Source: Zasmidium citrigriseum (taxonomy: Eukaryota; Ascomycota; Dothideomycetes; Mycosphaerellales; Mycosphaerellaceae). Taken from it: a DNA stretch of 64,000 bases. Of this stretch, positions 29,161 to 41,593 are shown in pieces. Both the position numbers and the translations under genes were made by a program. Location: positions 496,001-560,000 of the forward strand of contig NHNW01000008.1 of NCBI GenBank assembly GCA_002786025.1, given 5' to 3'. Each line of letters begins with the position of its first letter. Position 1 is the stretch's first letter. Below the pieces are notes generated by a model. That model did not search any database and was not told the DNA's origin. It saw nothing but the letters and a program-made list of their open reading frames with translations.

Positions 29161-32100
29161 TTACTAACTTAGATATATTACTACCCTACGCTATATAGTA
29201 ACGAAGATTATAGTATACCTATACCGCTAGAGGCTCTTTATAAGATAAAGGAGGATTTAAGGGATATTAGTTAGTACTCGTAGCTATATAGTAGGGTACT
29301 CGACGACGCTAACTAATACTAAATAGATATCGACTAGTACCTACCCGAGGTAACGATATAATAGTACGAGAGAATCCTATATAACTATTACTTTAAGATA
29401 CTAGTATCTAGTAGCGCCGTCGATAACGATAGTAACCGTATCTATCCGTAGGTATATATAACTCTCTAGCGTAGCTTATATTAACTACTTAAAGCTAGTA
29501 TCGTTATTAAAGAGGTACTACTACTTAATAACTAGAGCGCTTAGAGGCTATAGTAAGCGACGATAGACATATTTATAGCTACGAATAAGCTATTATTTAA
29601 GGGCCCTACTACCGCTAAACCTAATAGGCTAGATATAAGGCTAGATTACCTACCTATTAGTAATATATTTAATAACGACGACCTATAGTAATATAGTAGT
29701 AGTAGTACCCTAGGCGGCGTAGAGCCCTAGTTCGTACTACCGCTAGATAATAGTTTTATAGCTAAGGCGATAGGTAGCCTTCGTGTAGCTATTAATACTA
29801 GATAGGTATTATAAAGCTAGGGTAGTCGTAGGGTACTAGTAGCGCTACTCGAGCCTATCTCGAGATACTATCTAGGTTATAGAGTTTAAGATATAAGTAC
29901 TAGAGTACTTATACGCTCTCGTAATAGTAGTCGTAACGGCTAACCCCTCGCTATTCTCTTACGAAATTATACTTCTATAATTTCCTATCTAGAGCTAATT
30001 AAGACTAGTAGGTATATTATACCCTAACGTTCCTCTATATTCGTAGGCTAGTCGTAGTAGTACCCGAGCCTACTTATAGGTAGCGTTGTACGTTTAAGTC
30101 TAATTGTTATACTATAGCGCTAAGACGAGAATAGGCCTATATACGTAGTAGGGGAGTTAATTTAAAGACTAAAAAATACTATAGGGACTTAGTATACCTC
30201 CTATAGGAGCTAGCCTTATACTCGTAGTATAAAGGCGCTATAATAGTAGTAGTATTAAGTACTTACTCCTAGATTTAATATATTATAGCCTAGCGTTTCT
30301 CTCTTCCGTCTTTAGCGCTAGTATAACGACGACCCTAGCGGTATAAAATAGTAGGACCCGTAGTATAGTAGTAATACTACTAGCGGCGAGCTAAACTAGA
30401 CTAGTCTATATATAACTTCCGCTCTTACGTAATCTTAGACGATTAAGGATATCCTTTCCGCCCCTACCGCTATAGTAATAGATCCTTAATCGTAGTAACT
30501 CGCCGCTATACCCGAAGACGCCTATATATATAAGCTACTATCTTACTAACCTCTACCGCCGTTATTAAACTCGTTAAGCTCGCCTTTCGTTAAGCCCGTC
30601 TTTATTAGATCTATCGTCTTATATCTACCTAAACTATCTAACTATCTAACTATCTAACTATAGTATATAACTACGCTAGACTACCTACCTAATAGCGTAA
30701 TAAGTACTAGAGGGATAGGTCGTTCTATAAGTAGAATAGTACGAACTATAATATATAGGCCGAGTATTTATACTATAGCGGTTATAGGCTCTAGAACCTA
30801 CGGAATAATACTAGACTCTTCGATTAGCCGTTCGTACGCGAGACGACGGTAGTACTACCTACTATAGGTCTATCTCGTACTATAGGCCTTACTTCCTTTA
30901 GTTCCTTATTAAATTATACTAAAGCTAAACGTTAGAAGGGTTTTAGGGTACTTAAGGCGAACGTCGTATATAACTAATATATATACTATATACTATACAC
31001 CTACTAACCTTCTATAGATTACTAGCTACTCTACTAGTAGTAAACCTTTTAGTACTCGTCTACCTCTACTACTACTAAAGGAACTAGTAACTCCGAGTAC
31101 TCTAAAGATATATAAGGTACTTAAGTAAGCGGCCGCCGCCGCCGCTGCTAAGGAGTCTACCCTTAAGTAGTTTGTCTACTACGTCTATATCTAGTAGGTC
31201 TTAGTCTCTAGGAAAGACGGTAGCTAGAAGTACTACCTAGTAGATTGTCGCGGTTTATATAAGGATACGTAGAGAGAGGAAGCCTTTACTTCTTTTAACT
31301 ATTAGAGGTCTCTACGAGAGTAGCTATTATTTATTAACTAGCTCTTATATAACCGGGTTAAGAAGCCCGAGTTTAACGACCCCGTACGTAATATAGTAGA
31401 CTACCTTACTTATTACTTCGCTAGTAGCTTTAACGATAACGAACGACCTCTTAAAGTTATATAAGGGGCCCTCGACTTAGGCTCTCTTAGTAATATATTA
31501 GATATATTTAATATCGAGAAGGTCTAGGGCTAGGCTAGCTAGATTAAGATTAAGATTATTATTTAGAAGATAAAGGTAGACTCTCGTCGTATCCTCGAGA
31601 GGTATAAGAAGGAAGTAGAATAGCGCGTAGAGCGTAAGCGTAAGTATAAGTATATACGCTCTACTCTACGAGCGTCTACCTCTAAGACGATAGAGGCTAC
31701 TAACTATAACGCCGTTAAGGCTACGGATAGTACTATTATTAAGGCGGAAGGCTAGCTACTACTTAGTAAGAATAGTCGGCTAAAGGAAGCCCTATTATAG
31801 ATCTAGCGTAATATTAACTATAAGATACTACCTAGTATAGTTAATCTTAACTTACGGCCGTAGGACTCCTCTATAGGCGCTACTACGGGCGCTACTACGG
31901 GCACTATAAATAGCCTATACGTAATACCTACTACTAACGATAATAGGCTCTTCTATAACCCTAGACTTATAGAGTCCGTCGAGGCTAATACTAATACTAA
32001 TATTAATGCCGATAACGAGGAGCTAGAGGTATAGATACTACTACGAGTACTATTACAAGTAGACTAAGTAACCCTAACTAGACCTTTGCTATAGTAGAAT

Positions 32101-35100
32101 AAGTTTATTAATAGCGATAATAATAGTATTAGAGTAGGGCCTATATCGCCTTTACCGAAGTCGCTAGCTCGGAAGAAGGTAAGGTTAGAAGGTATTAGGT
32201 TAGAAGGTAGGTCTTTATAGTAGAGTCTAAGGAAGAAGTAGCTATTTAAATAGTAGTATTAGTATTAATCTATAGATATCTCGTATATATAGCGTAATAG
32301 ATATTAGTTTCCTAGGTAGTATTATTACTCGTATATACCTATAGCGTTACTCGCCGTAAGAAGTTATTAGAGTATAGGTAGTAGGTATATAGGTGTTAAG
32401 TTAATAGACCTTCCTTAAAATGCTACTAGGATAAGGCTAAGTATACTTATATAGTAGTAGTAGCGTTACTCGTAGTAAGAGCCTATCTAGTCTAGCCTTA
32501 GCGTATATAAGGAAAGGCTCTAATATCTCTAACTTCTCGATAGGGAGTAGGGAGGTACCTATAGGTATAGTCGTATAGATACTCGTAGGTACTACCCTAG
32601 AGGTATTCTTAAAGATATATTATCTAGTCCTAGTAGTCCTTTAATCGCCTCCCTAAAGATATAGCTAAGATAAGGCTAAATTTACTTACGTAGTAGTAGT
32701 AGTATTACTCGTAGTAGGGATATTTATATACTAGCCTTAGCGTATCTAAAGAAAGGTACGAGTATCTTAGTAGTAGTACCTACTATTATAGAGACTAAGA
32801 AGGCTACCTCTAGATACTAGTATAGTAGTAGTAGGTGTAGTAGTATTATTATCCGTATTAGAGGTATTAAATAGTATAAAAAAGAAGGTATTAATTGCCT
32901 AAATTACTAAATTAGCTTCTAAACTTAAGAACTAACGATATCGATCGATTAATAGGGATTAAATGTATTTAGATTTTCTATAGTTTAATTGAAATTAAGG
33001 GGAATTATAGATAACTAGATTTTATAATATACTTATCTTTATAAGGTAAAAACTAACTAAGCTATAGAAGATATACCTTAAATCGTATATTATAGTTCGC
33101 TAGAGAGATATTACGGGCAGAGAACTTTAAAACGTATATAATACTTCGTTTAGAGTTATTAGAAGAACCTATAGACACCGTAATATACGTCTAATAGACG
33201 TATGTTATAGTAGAAGGTATTAAAGAGAGTTAGGAGGTAGAGGTAAGATATCTATATATTCTTTAAAAGGGTAGACGATACGGTACTTATAGTAAAGTCG
33301 TAGCTTTACTCGAGAGTATAAGACCTTACTTATAATATATAAGGAGCTTAATCTATAAGCAACTATAGCGTTAACGCTAAAAGCTTAGGTACGAGCTAGA
33401 AACTTTAATCTATTATTTCTTTATAACTATAATAGCTCTATAGGTTAAATTTAGTTAGTAGAGCGTCGTATATATACGATTAATAATATATATTAATCTA
33501 AAGGTATTTAGACTATTAGTTACGAAGTAGTAATATCTAAGGGCTAGCTTTAGAAGCCTAGCTTTAGGCTTACTACTGCTTATAAAGTTAATAGTTTATA
33601 GAACTAGCTTAAATCGTCGTTTATAGCACTTTCTAGCGACTAGCTAATAAGTGTAAGGTTCGTAGGTATAAGGTAGGCAAAGACAAGAATAACTCGTTTA
33701 GATAGATACTACTTAAATCGATAGAGAAAGAAAAGGAAGAGAAAGAGAGAGGTTTCCCCTAGGGAAGACTCTGCTTACGCTAGGCTATTCTAGGCTAGTC
33801 TAGCTAGGAGTGGCCGAGGCTCTATTACGTACTAGGCCTAGCTAGCAGGTGCTAGCCGTAACAATAAGAGTACGAGAAACTCCTATTATAATTAATAAAA
33901 TTAGACTATAAGGTAGGTATTAGGGGTTTAAGACTAGATTTAAGGCTAGATCTAAGACGTATATACTAAGATAAAGCAATCGTATTTATAATAGTAGTAA
34001 AGGATACTACTATAGCTAAAGCTACCTATCTACTACTACTCGAGAGTAGCGCTCGCTATAGAGTAGGCTACCGCCAAGACTTTATTCTTAAAGTTATTAA
34101 CGACGAGCCGCTCGTCGATACGCTATAAGCGCGCCTTACTAGGGAAGAGCTTCTTAAAGGCTCGAAAGCCCTAAACTATAGTATAGTTATACTATATAAC
34201 TACCGCCTCTACCTAAGACTAAAAGCTACGAATAGTATACTCTATAGAGCCTAGGCGTAGGCGAAGCTACTTCTACTCTCGAGAGAGCGTAGCTAGCTAG
34301 GTATTAGCTAGCTAAAGGCTAGCGTCTAGCTTAGCTATAGACTTACTAGATTACTATTAGTACTACCTTTCTACTATAAGTTTAGATACTAAAACTTACT
34401 ATAGAGCCGCTACCTCCGTAGAGACCTACTTAGGAGTAGGAGGAAGTACCTCTAGCTCGTTACTAGCGTAGTAGCCCTATAAAGAAGTTAGTATATCTAC
34501 TAAAAAGTAGAGCCTAAAGGGTAAAAAGGTAAGTATATACTATACGATTCTTAACTTTATAGTAGGCGTAGACCTTAGAGCTACTATCCGCTAATACTAT
34601 ATAATCGTTATAGAGTAGATAATTTAGATAGTAATAGTAATATAGTAAAGGAGCTAATATACTAACGCCTTAAACTTCTATAATACGGCTAGCCGTATCG
34701 TACTTACGTAAGTTCGCTATAGCCGCCTTATTACCTAACTAAACCTATATATCCTACTAAGCTTAAGTAACGAACTAGAACTAGCTAACTTACTAAGGAC
34801 GATAGTATCTATTATAAGTTAGCTACTAGCCTATTATAAGTATAAAAAGAAAGAACTTACGTAGATATCTTAATAAGGTTAAAAGATTACTTACTTATAA
34901 TTAAAGTTTAAAGTTTAAAGTTACGAGTTACGTTACGAGTACTTATAAGTGTATTTATAGTAGTATCTAAGGAAAAAAGACAAGTTAGAAAGGAAGGAAA
35001 TATTTAAAGGAAAGGAGCCTATTATTATCGATCGAACAATAACGATTTAATAATAATAGGCTAGATAATAGCTTACTACTCGGCTATTATCCCCCTAATT

Positions 35101-35563
35101 AGATAATAGCTAAGCATTTTCTTAATTAATATAAAGGTTAATTAACGTTCCTTCCTTCCTTCTTTAATAAGTAGGTTAATTAATCGTTTAATTAATGCGA
35201 ATATACGTCTTTAACTAGGTCTTTAACGCTAAAGTTTTACTAGTTTTACCCGCTTTAGTACTAGCGTCGACTTTAATCTTAGACGGCGAGGTATATAGAT
35301 TAGTATCTACTTGTAGTAAATAGCGGCTTACTTGCAGTGCGGCGGTGCATTGTCGACAATAGTACAATATTAATAAGTAAAGTAAAGTTAGAGGTACTAA
35401 GCCTAGCTCCGCCTACTCGTACTAATAAGAAGGCGTATATAGGAGATAACGAGGAAACAACACATTCTATACTTAAAGATATTAAGCATTGCGAAGGATG
35501 TTAGTAGCAGTGTGCCCGCTATAGAAATCGCAATAGTAGGTAGTATGGTGGATCTCGGAAGTT

Positions 35564-35600
35564 GGAAATTTAATTTGAGCTGTTGGAGCTTTCGCGCTCC
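35564..35600 (-). repeat. right terminal inverted repeat of the transposon
   Basis: 37 bp ending TTCGCGCTCC, inverted match to 27491-27527 with one mismatch. GC content returns to normal immediately to the right. Confidence 0.9.
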
Positions 35601-35770
35601 TTAGTCTGCGGGCGCCAAGACGCTGCCATGTGACATCGAAATGTGGGTGAGTGCTTGCGTGGCAATAAGAATGTTCAGGTCCTATGGTACTGTCGACTGT
35701 CGATTGCGCTGAAGATCTATAATGAATGTGGGAACAGTAGCATTGTTGCGATTTGACGCACTCAGTATAC

Positions 35771-35803
35771 TGATGCCTCAGGCATCAAGATCACAGCCTT
35801 GCG
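35771..35803. repeat. near-palindromic repeat, copy 1
   Basis: Begins with the hyphenated palindrome TGATGCCT-C-AGGCATCA (35771-35787) and continues AGATCACAGCCTTGC. An almost identical stretch of about 31 bp occurs at 42213-42243. Confidence 0.6.
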
Positions 35804-35894
35804 GGTCGAGAGGGTCGAGCTTTGCGAATGCGTTGACAGGTGTAGCTTCGTTGCCGACGAGTCGTCGAGATGAAGACTCACTAGCATACTCGTA

Positions 35895-36080
35895 TCACTG
35901 ATATCGATTAAGAACTTCATTTCGTTTCCTGTGTAAGTGAACCTGTCCCGTCGCCGGGAACAACGCGGTCGTTATGCACATGGGCGTACTCGTAAAAGCC
36001 TTCTTGTGACAGTCGATGACCGCATGAGCAAATGGATTCAACCAGGAACCTATCTCGCACGCAGACCATTTCAGTCTAAA
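35895..36080 (-). pseudogene. possible decayed copy of the YPxC family
   Basis: Minus-strand frame after a CTTTAG acceptor-like site reads K-W-S-A-C-E-I-G-S, then NPFAHAVIDCHKKAFTST. This resembles K-Y-P-G-C-E-V-T-P and F-D-x-V-D-C-x-K-A of intact members but with a shorter spacer and no G-L-K-K end. No matching exon 1 was found. Similarity is weak and could be chance. Confidence 0.25.
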
Positions 36081-37062
36081 GATTGGCAAAGCGATCGATC
36101 AGGATGCAAAAGAGGAGAGGGGTGTGGATCGTTCGAGTAGTAGTGTGGCTTGAAGCTCTGGGAAGCATTGGACTTCTCTCCCTTGGCGAGAATTGCATCT
36201 AGAGTATTGCTCTGCGCTTCACATAACGAACAATGGTGAGATTCAAGGCAAAAGTAGTCGACACCGCTTGGACCACATCCAATTCTGGGTCAGGAAATTG
36301 CAGACTAGCTAACTAGAGGGCTGTAGTGTTTCGCCCATGTGTCCCAGCCTTCTCGAACAAGCAGGTTCGCCCTTGCGAGTTCCGTTATAATGACGTCCGA
36401 CGTATCGGCGACGCTATTGCCAAGGGCTCGCCAATTTACGCCCAGGCATTGAACATTCCCCCCCTGCTAAAAGTGAAGCTTTGGAACTGGATACAAGACT
36501 ATGGCTTTGGAATCAAACCTCAATTTTGCAGTCAAATCCTTCTACTTTTCGGGTCTTGTTACGCAATGCCAGCAGATGTCTTGCTTGGTTGGAAAGCCAT
36601 ACAGGCTCTAGATTATCGATGCTCAACTCTGACTAGTGTGATCGACGATTCATCTTGCCAATTCCGCGGCCTCAGCCAGCCATGCCATTGCTCAAACGCT
36701 CCTGCCATCTGTTCTGGATGGCTATCGGCCAGAAGCGGTCGCATTAGACGGCACAAATACCTCCTAGCTCTGGGTCGTTTAGAGGCTTCCAATATTCAGC
36801 ATGCGGCCAAGAAAGTCAAGAAGACGTCCAAGAAGGAGCTATGAGAGCTAGAATCGGCAACACCCAAGACAACCTCCTCTTTTGAAGAATCCTTTTGGGC
36901 GATCCGAGCATCCTATTGGGCGATGCAAGAAGCTCTTCCTCTCCGAGTCAGCTTCTTGAGCTTGGAAAGGCGCCGCCACGTGCGTGGACGACTTCACGTG
37001 GCTGACACATGACAAAAATGCCCGACGAAAATGTCCGAATAGCGGCTTCTTGCTCCTGCAAT

Positions 37063-37340
37063 GCTTTCCAGGCGTCTGCCGTCCCATAACGCCTCCCCCG
37101 GAAACTCGACGGAACCACCGCAGCAACGAACGCCATTCCGCGTCCCCAACGAATCGAACATGTTCGAAAGCGCTGGCCTCGCTGCTTCCGGGCTCTTGGA
37201 AAAAGCCTGCCGTCCCGTGTACCTCACCCAGAATTTAAAACCTCGACAGAACGATTGCAGCAACAAACGCCATTCCGCGTTGCCAACGAATTGAAGATGT
37301 TCGAAGGCGTCGTTCTCGCCGCCTCCGTGCTCTTGGAACA
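37063..37340. repeat. diverged tandem duplication, period about 137 bp
   Basis: The segment around 37121 (CAGCAACGAACGCCATTCCG...) is repeated around 37258 (CAGCAACAAACGCCATTCCG...), and matching pieces flank it (C-G-A-A-T-C/T-G-A-A then ATGTTCGAA; CTCTTGGAA). Several differences are G-to-A or C-to-T. No coding frame is shared, so it is non-coding or relic sequence in front of the cysteine-rich gene. Confidence 0.6.
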
Positions 37341-37485
37341 GCCTCAGCAGTCATGCCACTCGCTGCGGTCATACCACCCGCTGTGGTTGTGGAAAAATCA
37401 CATCTCCGAAGCCACGTCTATATCATGATCTCGTCCCTTCGCCATCTGTTGGCGTGCGACAGGCAGCACACAGCAGCTCGTCAAC

Positions 37486-40400
37486 ATGCGCTTCTCATGG
37501 GTTGCACTTCCAGCCTTGGCCATCACCACTTTGGCGACTTCACCTTCAAATGTCTGCAAGGAAGGAACCATAGGCAAGCTTCAGCACATCGAGGACCAAC
37601 CATGCGTTCAACTCTACTGCGCGAAACGCCTCTGGTATAGTATAGTTTTTGATATTCATCAACTTGCTGTCACTGACTTTGCGGCCTAGGCCTACGCTAT
37701 GGAGGGATAAGTGTCCCACCTGGTTTCAGGACTTGAAAACCTGCGATTATCCCCGAATGGAGGCATTACTGAATTCTCAGCTCAAAGGCGAGGCATCCGC
37801 ATACTGCAAGTGCGCCAAAGGGTATTGGCCTCCCTGCCCACCCGGAAAGGTTCGCACCTCGGACTACAGTACCTGCGTATGCGAGAAGGGAACTGTCGAC
37901 AACGGCAAGGGCGGCTGTATTTCATGCACTCGGCCGAAGGTCCCCAGCGCTGACCGCAAGTCGTGCGTTTGTCCACCTGACCAGGACCTTGTAGGCACTT
38001 CTTGCAAGCCGAAGTGCCGTCCCGACCAAGAACGCTCGCGAACTGGTGTCTGTGGCTGCGCGACCTCAAAGGAGGAGGTCAACAAGTTGTGCGTACCCAA
38101 ATGCCGCTCGGATCAACACCGCGGACCCAGTGGCGCTTGTGAGTGCTCGAAGTTCAGGGAAGAGTGGAATGGTATGTGTATGCCAAAGTGTCGATCTGAC
38201 CAAGAACGTGGACCTAGTGGCGTTTGTGGCTGCGCGACCTCCAAGGAAGAAGTCAACAAGAAGTGTGTGCCGAAGTGTCGTCTAGATCAGATGCGCGCGT
38301 CTAACGGCATCTGTGGCTGCCGAACTTCCATGGAGGAAGTACAGGGTGCATGCGAGGAGAAATGCAAGCCTACTGAGGAGAGGTACGACGGCAAATGTGT
38401 CTCTATGTGTCGCCAGGATCAGGAACGCGACTCCAAAGGCGCTTGTGGATGCAAAGTTTCCATGGAAGAAGTCAACGGCATGTGTAAGATGAGATGCCAG
38501 CAAGCTCAGGAGAGATACAACAACGACTGTGTTGCAATATGTGGTCCAGATGAAGAGCGTGGAAGGGAAGGTGACTGCGCCCCAAAGTGCCTCCAGCACG
38601 AAGAGCGCACGCCATCTGGGCAGTGCCAATGCATTTCAGGTTACGAGAAAGACGACGGGAGCTGCAAAGCGAATTGTCAGGACGGCTATGAGCGATATAG
38701 TGGCAACTGTGTCCTAAAGTGTCGCCAAGATCAGGAACGAGGCTCTTCCGGACAGTGCCAATGCGCTGAGGGCAACGAAGAAGAAAATGGAGCTTGCAAG
38801 CCGCGATGTCAAGATGACGAGGAGAGATACCGTGGGGAGTGCGTGCCGAAGTGTCGCTTGGACCAAGAGCGCGGTTCCGCCGGTCAGTGTCAGTGCCGAC
38901 TTGAAGACGAGGAGTATGAAGACTCTTGTGTTGCCAAGTGTGGGATGGGCGATGAGAGATTCAATGGCCAGTGCTTGCCGAAGTGTCGTTCAGATCAAGA
39001 GCGAGGCCAATCGGGGCAATGTGGATGCAAGGCTCCCAACGAAGAATACGAAGGACGATGTGTCCCGAGATGTCGTGACAACGAAGAACGGCGCGCTGGC
39101 GAATGCGTGGCGAAGTGCCGCTTTGATCAAGAAAGAGAGCCATCTTCCGGAAACTGCGTCTGCAACTCTGCCCAGGAAGAGTATCAAGGACGCTGTCTGG
39201 GCAAATGTCCTGACAATCAAGAGCGATTCAAGAATCGATGCGTCGATAAGTGCCGAGACGATCAAGAGCGGCAGCCTTCCTCCGGAGAGTGTGGATGCAG
39301 TCCTGGCAACGAAGAGTATCAAGGATCCTGTGTCCCGAGATGCCTTGACGATGAGGAACGTCTCCGTGGCCAATGTGTCCCTAAATGCCGGGGCGACCAA
39401 GAACGGGAACCTTCTTCCGGACAGTGCCAGTGCAAGGCTATGAACGAAGAATACCAAGAGCGCTGCGTGCCCAAATGCAGAGGCAATATGGAGCGTATCA
39501 ACGGCCAGTGTGTTCCCAAATGTGGACCTGATCGAGAGCGGAACGATTCAGGAGAATGTCAGTGCAAGACCGGTTTTGAAGAGGTCACTCTGGTCAAAAT
39601 GAACCCCATGTGCAAGCCGAAATGCCGGGACGACCAAGTCAGAGTCATGGGTGAATGCAGCTGTGACGCCGAATTTGAAGAAGTCAAGGGTGCTTGCGCT
39701 CGCAAATGCGCTCGAGGCGAAGAGCGGCATGACGATGTTTGTGTTCCTGCCTGTCGAAAAGATCAGACCCGAGACGGCGAAGGGAACTGCGTCTGCACCG
39801 ACGAAGCCAAAGAGGAGTACAATAACGCATGCGTGGCCAAATGCGGAACCGATGAAGAGCGAGTGAGCCGCGACTGCATGCCAAAGTGCCGTCTCGATCA
39901 AACGCGTGACAACAACGGCATATGCTCATGTTCGGATGATTCTGCGGAAGAATTCAATGGCGCATGCCACCCCAGGTGTCGACCAAGCGAGGAGCGAGTC
40001 GGTGTGGACTGTAAGCCAAAGTGTCGCAACGATCAGACTCGTGGCAACGATGGAGATTGCTCCTGCACCGACAGCACCAAGGAGGAAGTAGATGGTCGTT
40101 GCTCCGCAAAGTGCGGCTCAAGCGAGGAGCGAGTAGGCAAGGAGAAGGACTGCAAACCAAAATGCCGAGCGGATCAGACTCGCGATGATCATGGTCTATG
40201 TTCATGCACCGTCGCCACCGAGGAAGAAGTCGGCAACCAATGCACACCCAAGTGCGGAGACAACGAAGAGCGACATGCCGGACTGTGTAAAACAAAGTGT
40301 CGCCTGGACCAGACCCGTGACAATAAGGGGGACTGTGGTTGCACCAATGTTGTCGAGGAGGAGGAATTCGAAGATCGTTGCGTTCCAAAGTGCAAAGGCG

Positions 40401-41593
40401 GCGAAGAACGACTAACGACCGGCGAATGCAAGACCAAGTGTCGCATAGACCAGACTCGGAACGACGACGGAGAGTGTGCCTGCTCTGACTCCACCGAGGA
40501 GGTTGCCAATGCCTGCGTTTCAAAGTGCGACGGGGATCAAGAACGTCTGAACGGTGCCTGCACTCCGAAGTGCCGGACGGACCAAATCCGCAATATCCAA
40601 GGAGAGTGTTCGTGTGGCGATACCGACGAGGAGGTCTCTGGCTCATGCAAGAAGAAATGTCGCCTGGATCAAACTCGTAATGCCGAGGGCATGTGTGCCT
40701 GCTCTGACGCTTCGGAAGAAGTCTCCGGATCTTGTAAACCCAAGTGCAGAGCCGACCAAACTCGCAATGCCGAAGAGTCTTGCTCATGTCGGGAGAACTT
40801 TGAGGATGTTGCTGGATCCTGCAAAGCCAAGTGCCGTGCTGATCAGTCTCGCAACGGACAAGGAAGCTGTGCCTGTGCCGACGCGGGCAAAGAGGACGTT
40901 CCTGGTGCATGTGTGACCAAGTGCCGCATGGATCAAACCCGCAATGGAGAAGGTGCCTGCTCGTGTATTGATTCGAACAAGGAGGATGTTTCTGGCACCT
41001 GCCAACCCAAATGCCGAGGAGACCAGTCCCGCAACGACAAAGGTATCTGCGCTTGTACCGATTCTGGCAAAGAAGAAGTCGGCGGCATGTGTATGACGAA
41101 GTGCCGCACGGATCAATCTCGAAATGGACAAGGAGCTTGCTCCTGTACTGATTCTAGCAAAGAGGACGTTTCAGGCACTTGCACTTCCAAGTGCCGTGGA
41201 GACCAAACTCGCAACGGACAAGGGACCTGCACCTGTACCGACTCTGCCAAAGAAGAACTCTCCGGCACGTGTGTGACGAAGTGCCGCGCTGACCAGACAC
41301 GCAACAACAAGGGCGTCTGCGCCTGCACCGACTCTGGCAAAGAAGAAGTGGCCGGCACGTGTTCGACAAAATGTCGTGCAGACCAGACTCGCAACGGACA
41401 AGGGATCTGCACTTGTACCGACGCCGCCAGGGAAGAAGTCGATGGATCATGTCTGGTTAAATGCAAGTCCACCCAGGAACGTGTCAAGGGTGTATGCAAA
41501 GAATCCTGCCGTTCAGACCAAGTCCGCGACGCTACGAGTGGCAATTGCAGGTGTCCTGACGGCAAACCTGAGAAGAAGGGGGTATGTAGTTAG
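37486..41593 (+). CDS. large secreted cysteine-rich repeat protein
   Basis: Model: join(37486..37634, 37690..41593), 1350 aa. Exon 1 supplies a signal peptide (MRFSWVALPALAITTLATS) and a unique cysteine-containing head. After about 130 residues the protein is almost wholly modules of two kinds: a 28-residue unit KCRxDQxRxxxGxCxC then E-E-V-x-G-x-C, and a 15-residue unit KCxxxxERxxGxC. By eye I count about 29 long and 18 short units. In the first three quarters they tend to alternate; the last stretch (from about 40570) is nine or more 28-residue units in a row, very similar to each other. There is no membrane anchor or GPI-like tail; it ends CPDGKPEKKGVCS. Regular disulphide-rich modules suggest an extended extracellular or wall-associated protein. 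The module resembles EGF/TIL-like folds in cysteine density, but no named family is recognised. Confidence 0.85.

Larger units (their letters stand above)
27488..35603 (+). mobile_element. RIP-mutated DNA transposon with terminal inverted repeats and an integrase-type transposase
   Basis: An 8.1 kb block of very AT/TA-rich sequence with no usable ORF, sharply bounded by inverted repeats of 37 bp (27491-27527 and 35564-35600, one mismatch; ends GGAGCGCG). Weaker inverted similarity continues inward for about 50 bp (GCGATTTCTAT shared). GTCTG occurs just outside both ends (27483-27487 and 35604-35608), a candidate 5-bp target-site duplication. Reading 28552-29160 on the plus strand in one frame, with TAG/TAA read through as former Gln/Trp codons, gives an integrase-like core: SIDTYYKLKYFGF, VYAIVDI, SRYIV, LDRRAETRYATNAY, YDRITIVYVYI and NNRPYV. 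A second stretch from 31150 to about 32230 also stays in one frame apart from stops. Mutation of Gln/Trp codons to stops is the RIP signature. Confidence 0.85.
35601..37485. other. 1.9 kb gene-poor stretch between transposon and cysteine-rich gene
   Basis: No intact gene supported. It contains a near-palindromic repeat copy (35771-35803), a possible relic of the YPxC family (35895-36080, minus strand) and a diverged tandem duplication (about 37063-37340). A 172-codon open frame at 36326-36844 lacks an initiating ATG and shows no recognisable motif. Confidence 0.5.

Noticed and set aside
27600..35480. AT-rich block as a centromere or isochore
   Set aside because: It is bounded precisely by inverted repeats and contains integrase-type coding remains, so a RIP-mutated transposon explains it.
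36326..36844. 172-codon plus-strand open frame
   Set aside because: It begins with GTG, not ATG, has no recognisable domain and no splice partner; kept as intergenic.
37690..41593. Regular repeats as a CRISPR-like array or satellite
   Set aside because: The 84-bp and 45-bp periods keep one reading frame with conserved cysteines and a signal peptide upstream; they are protein-coding.
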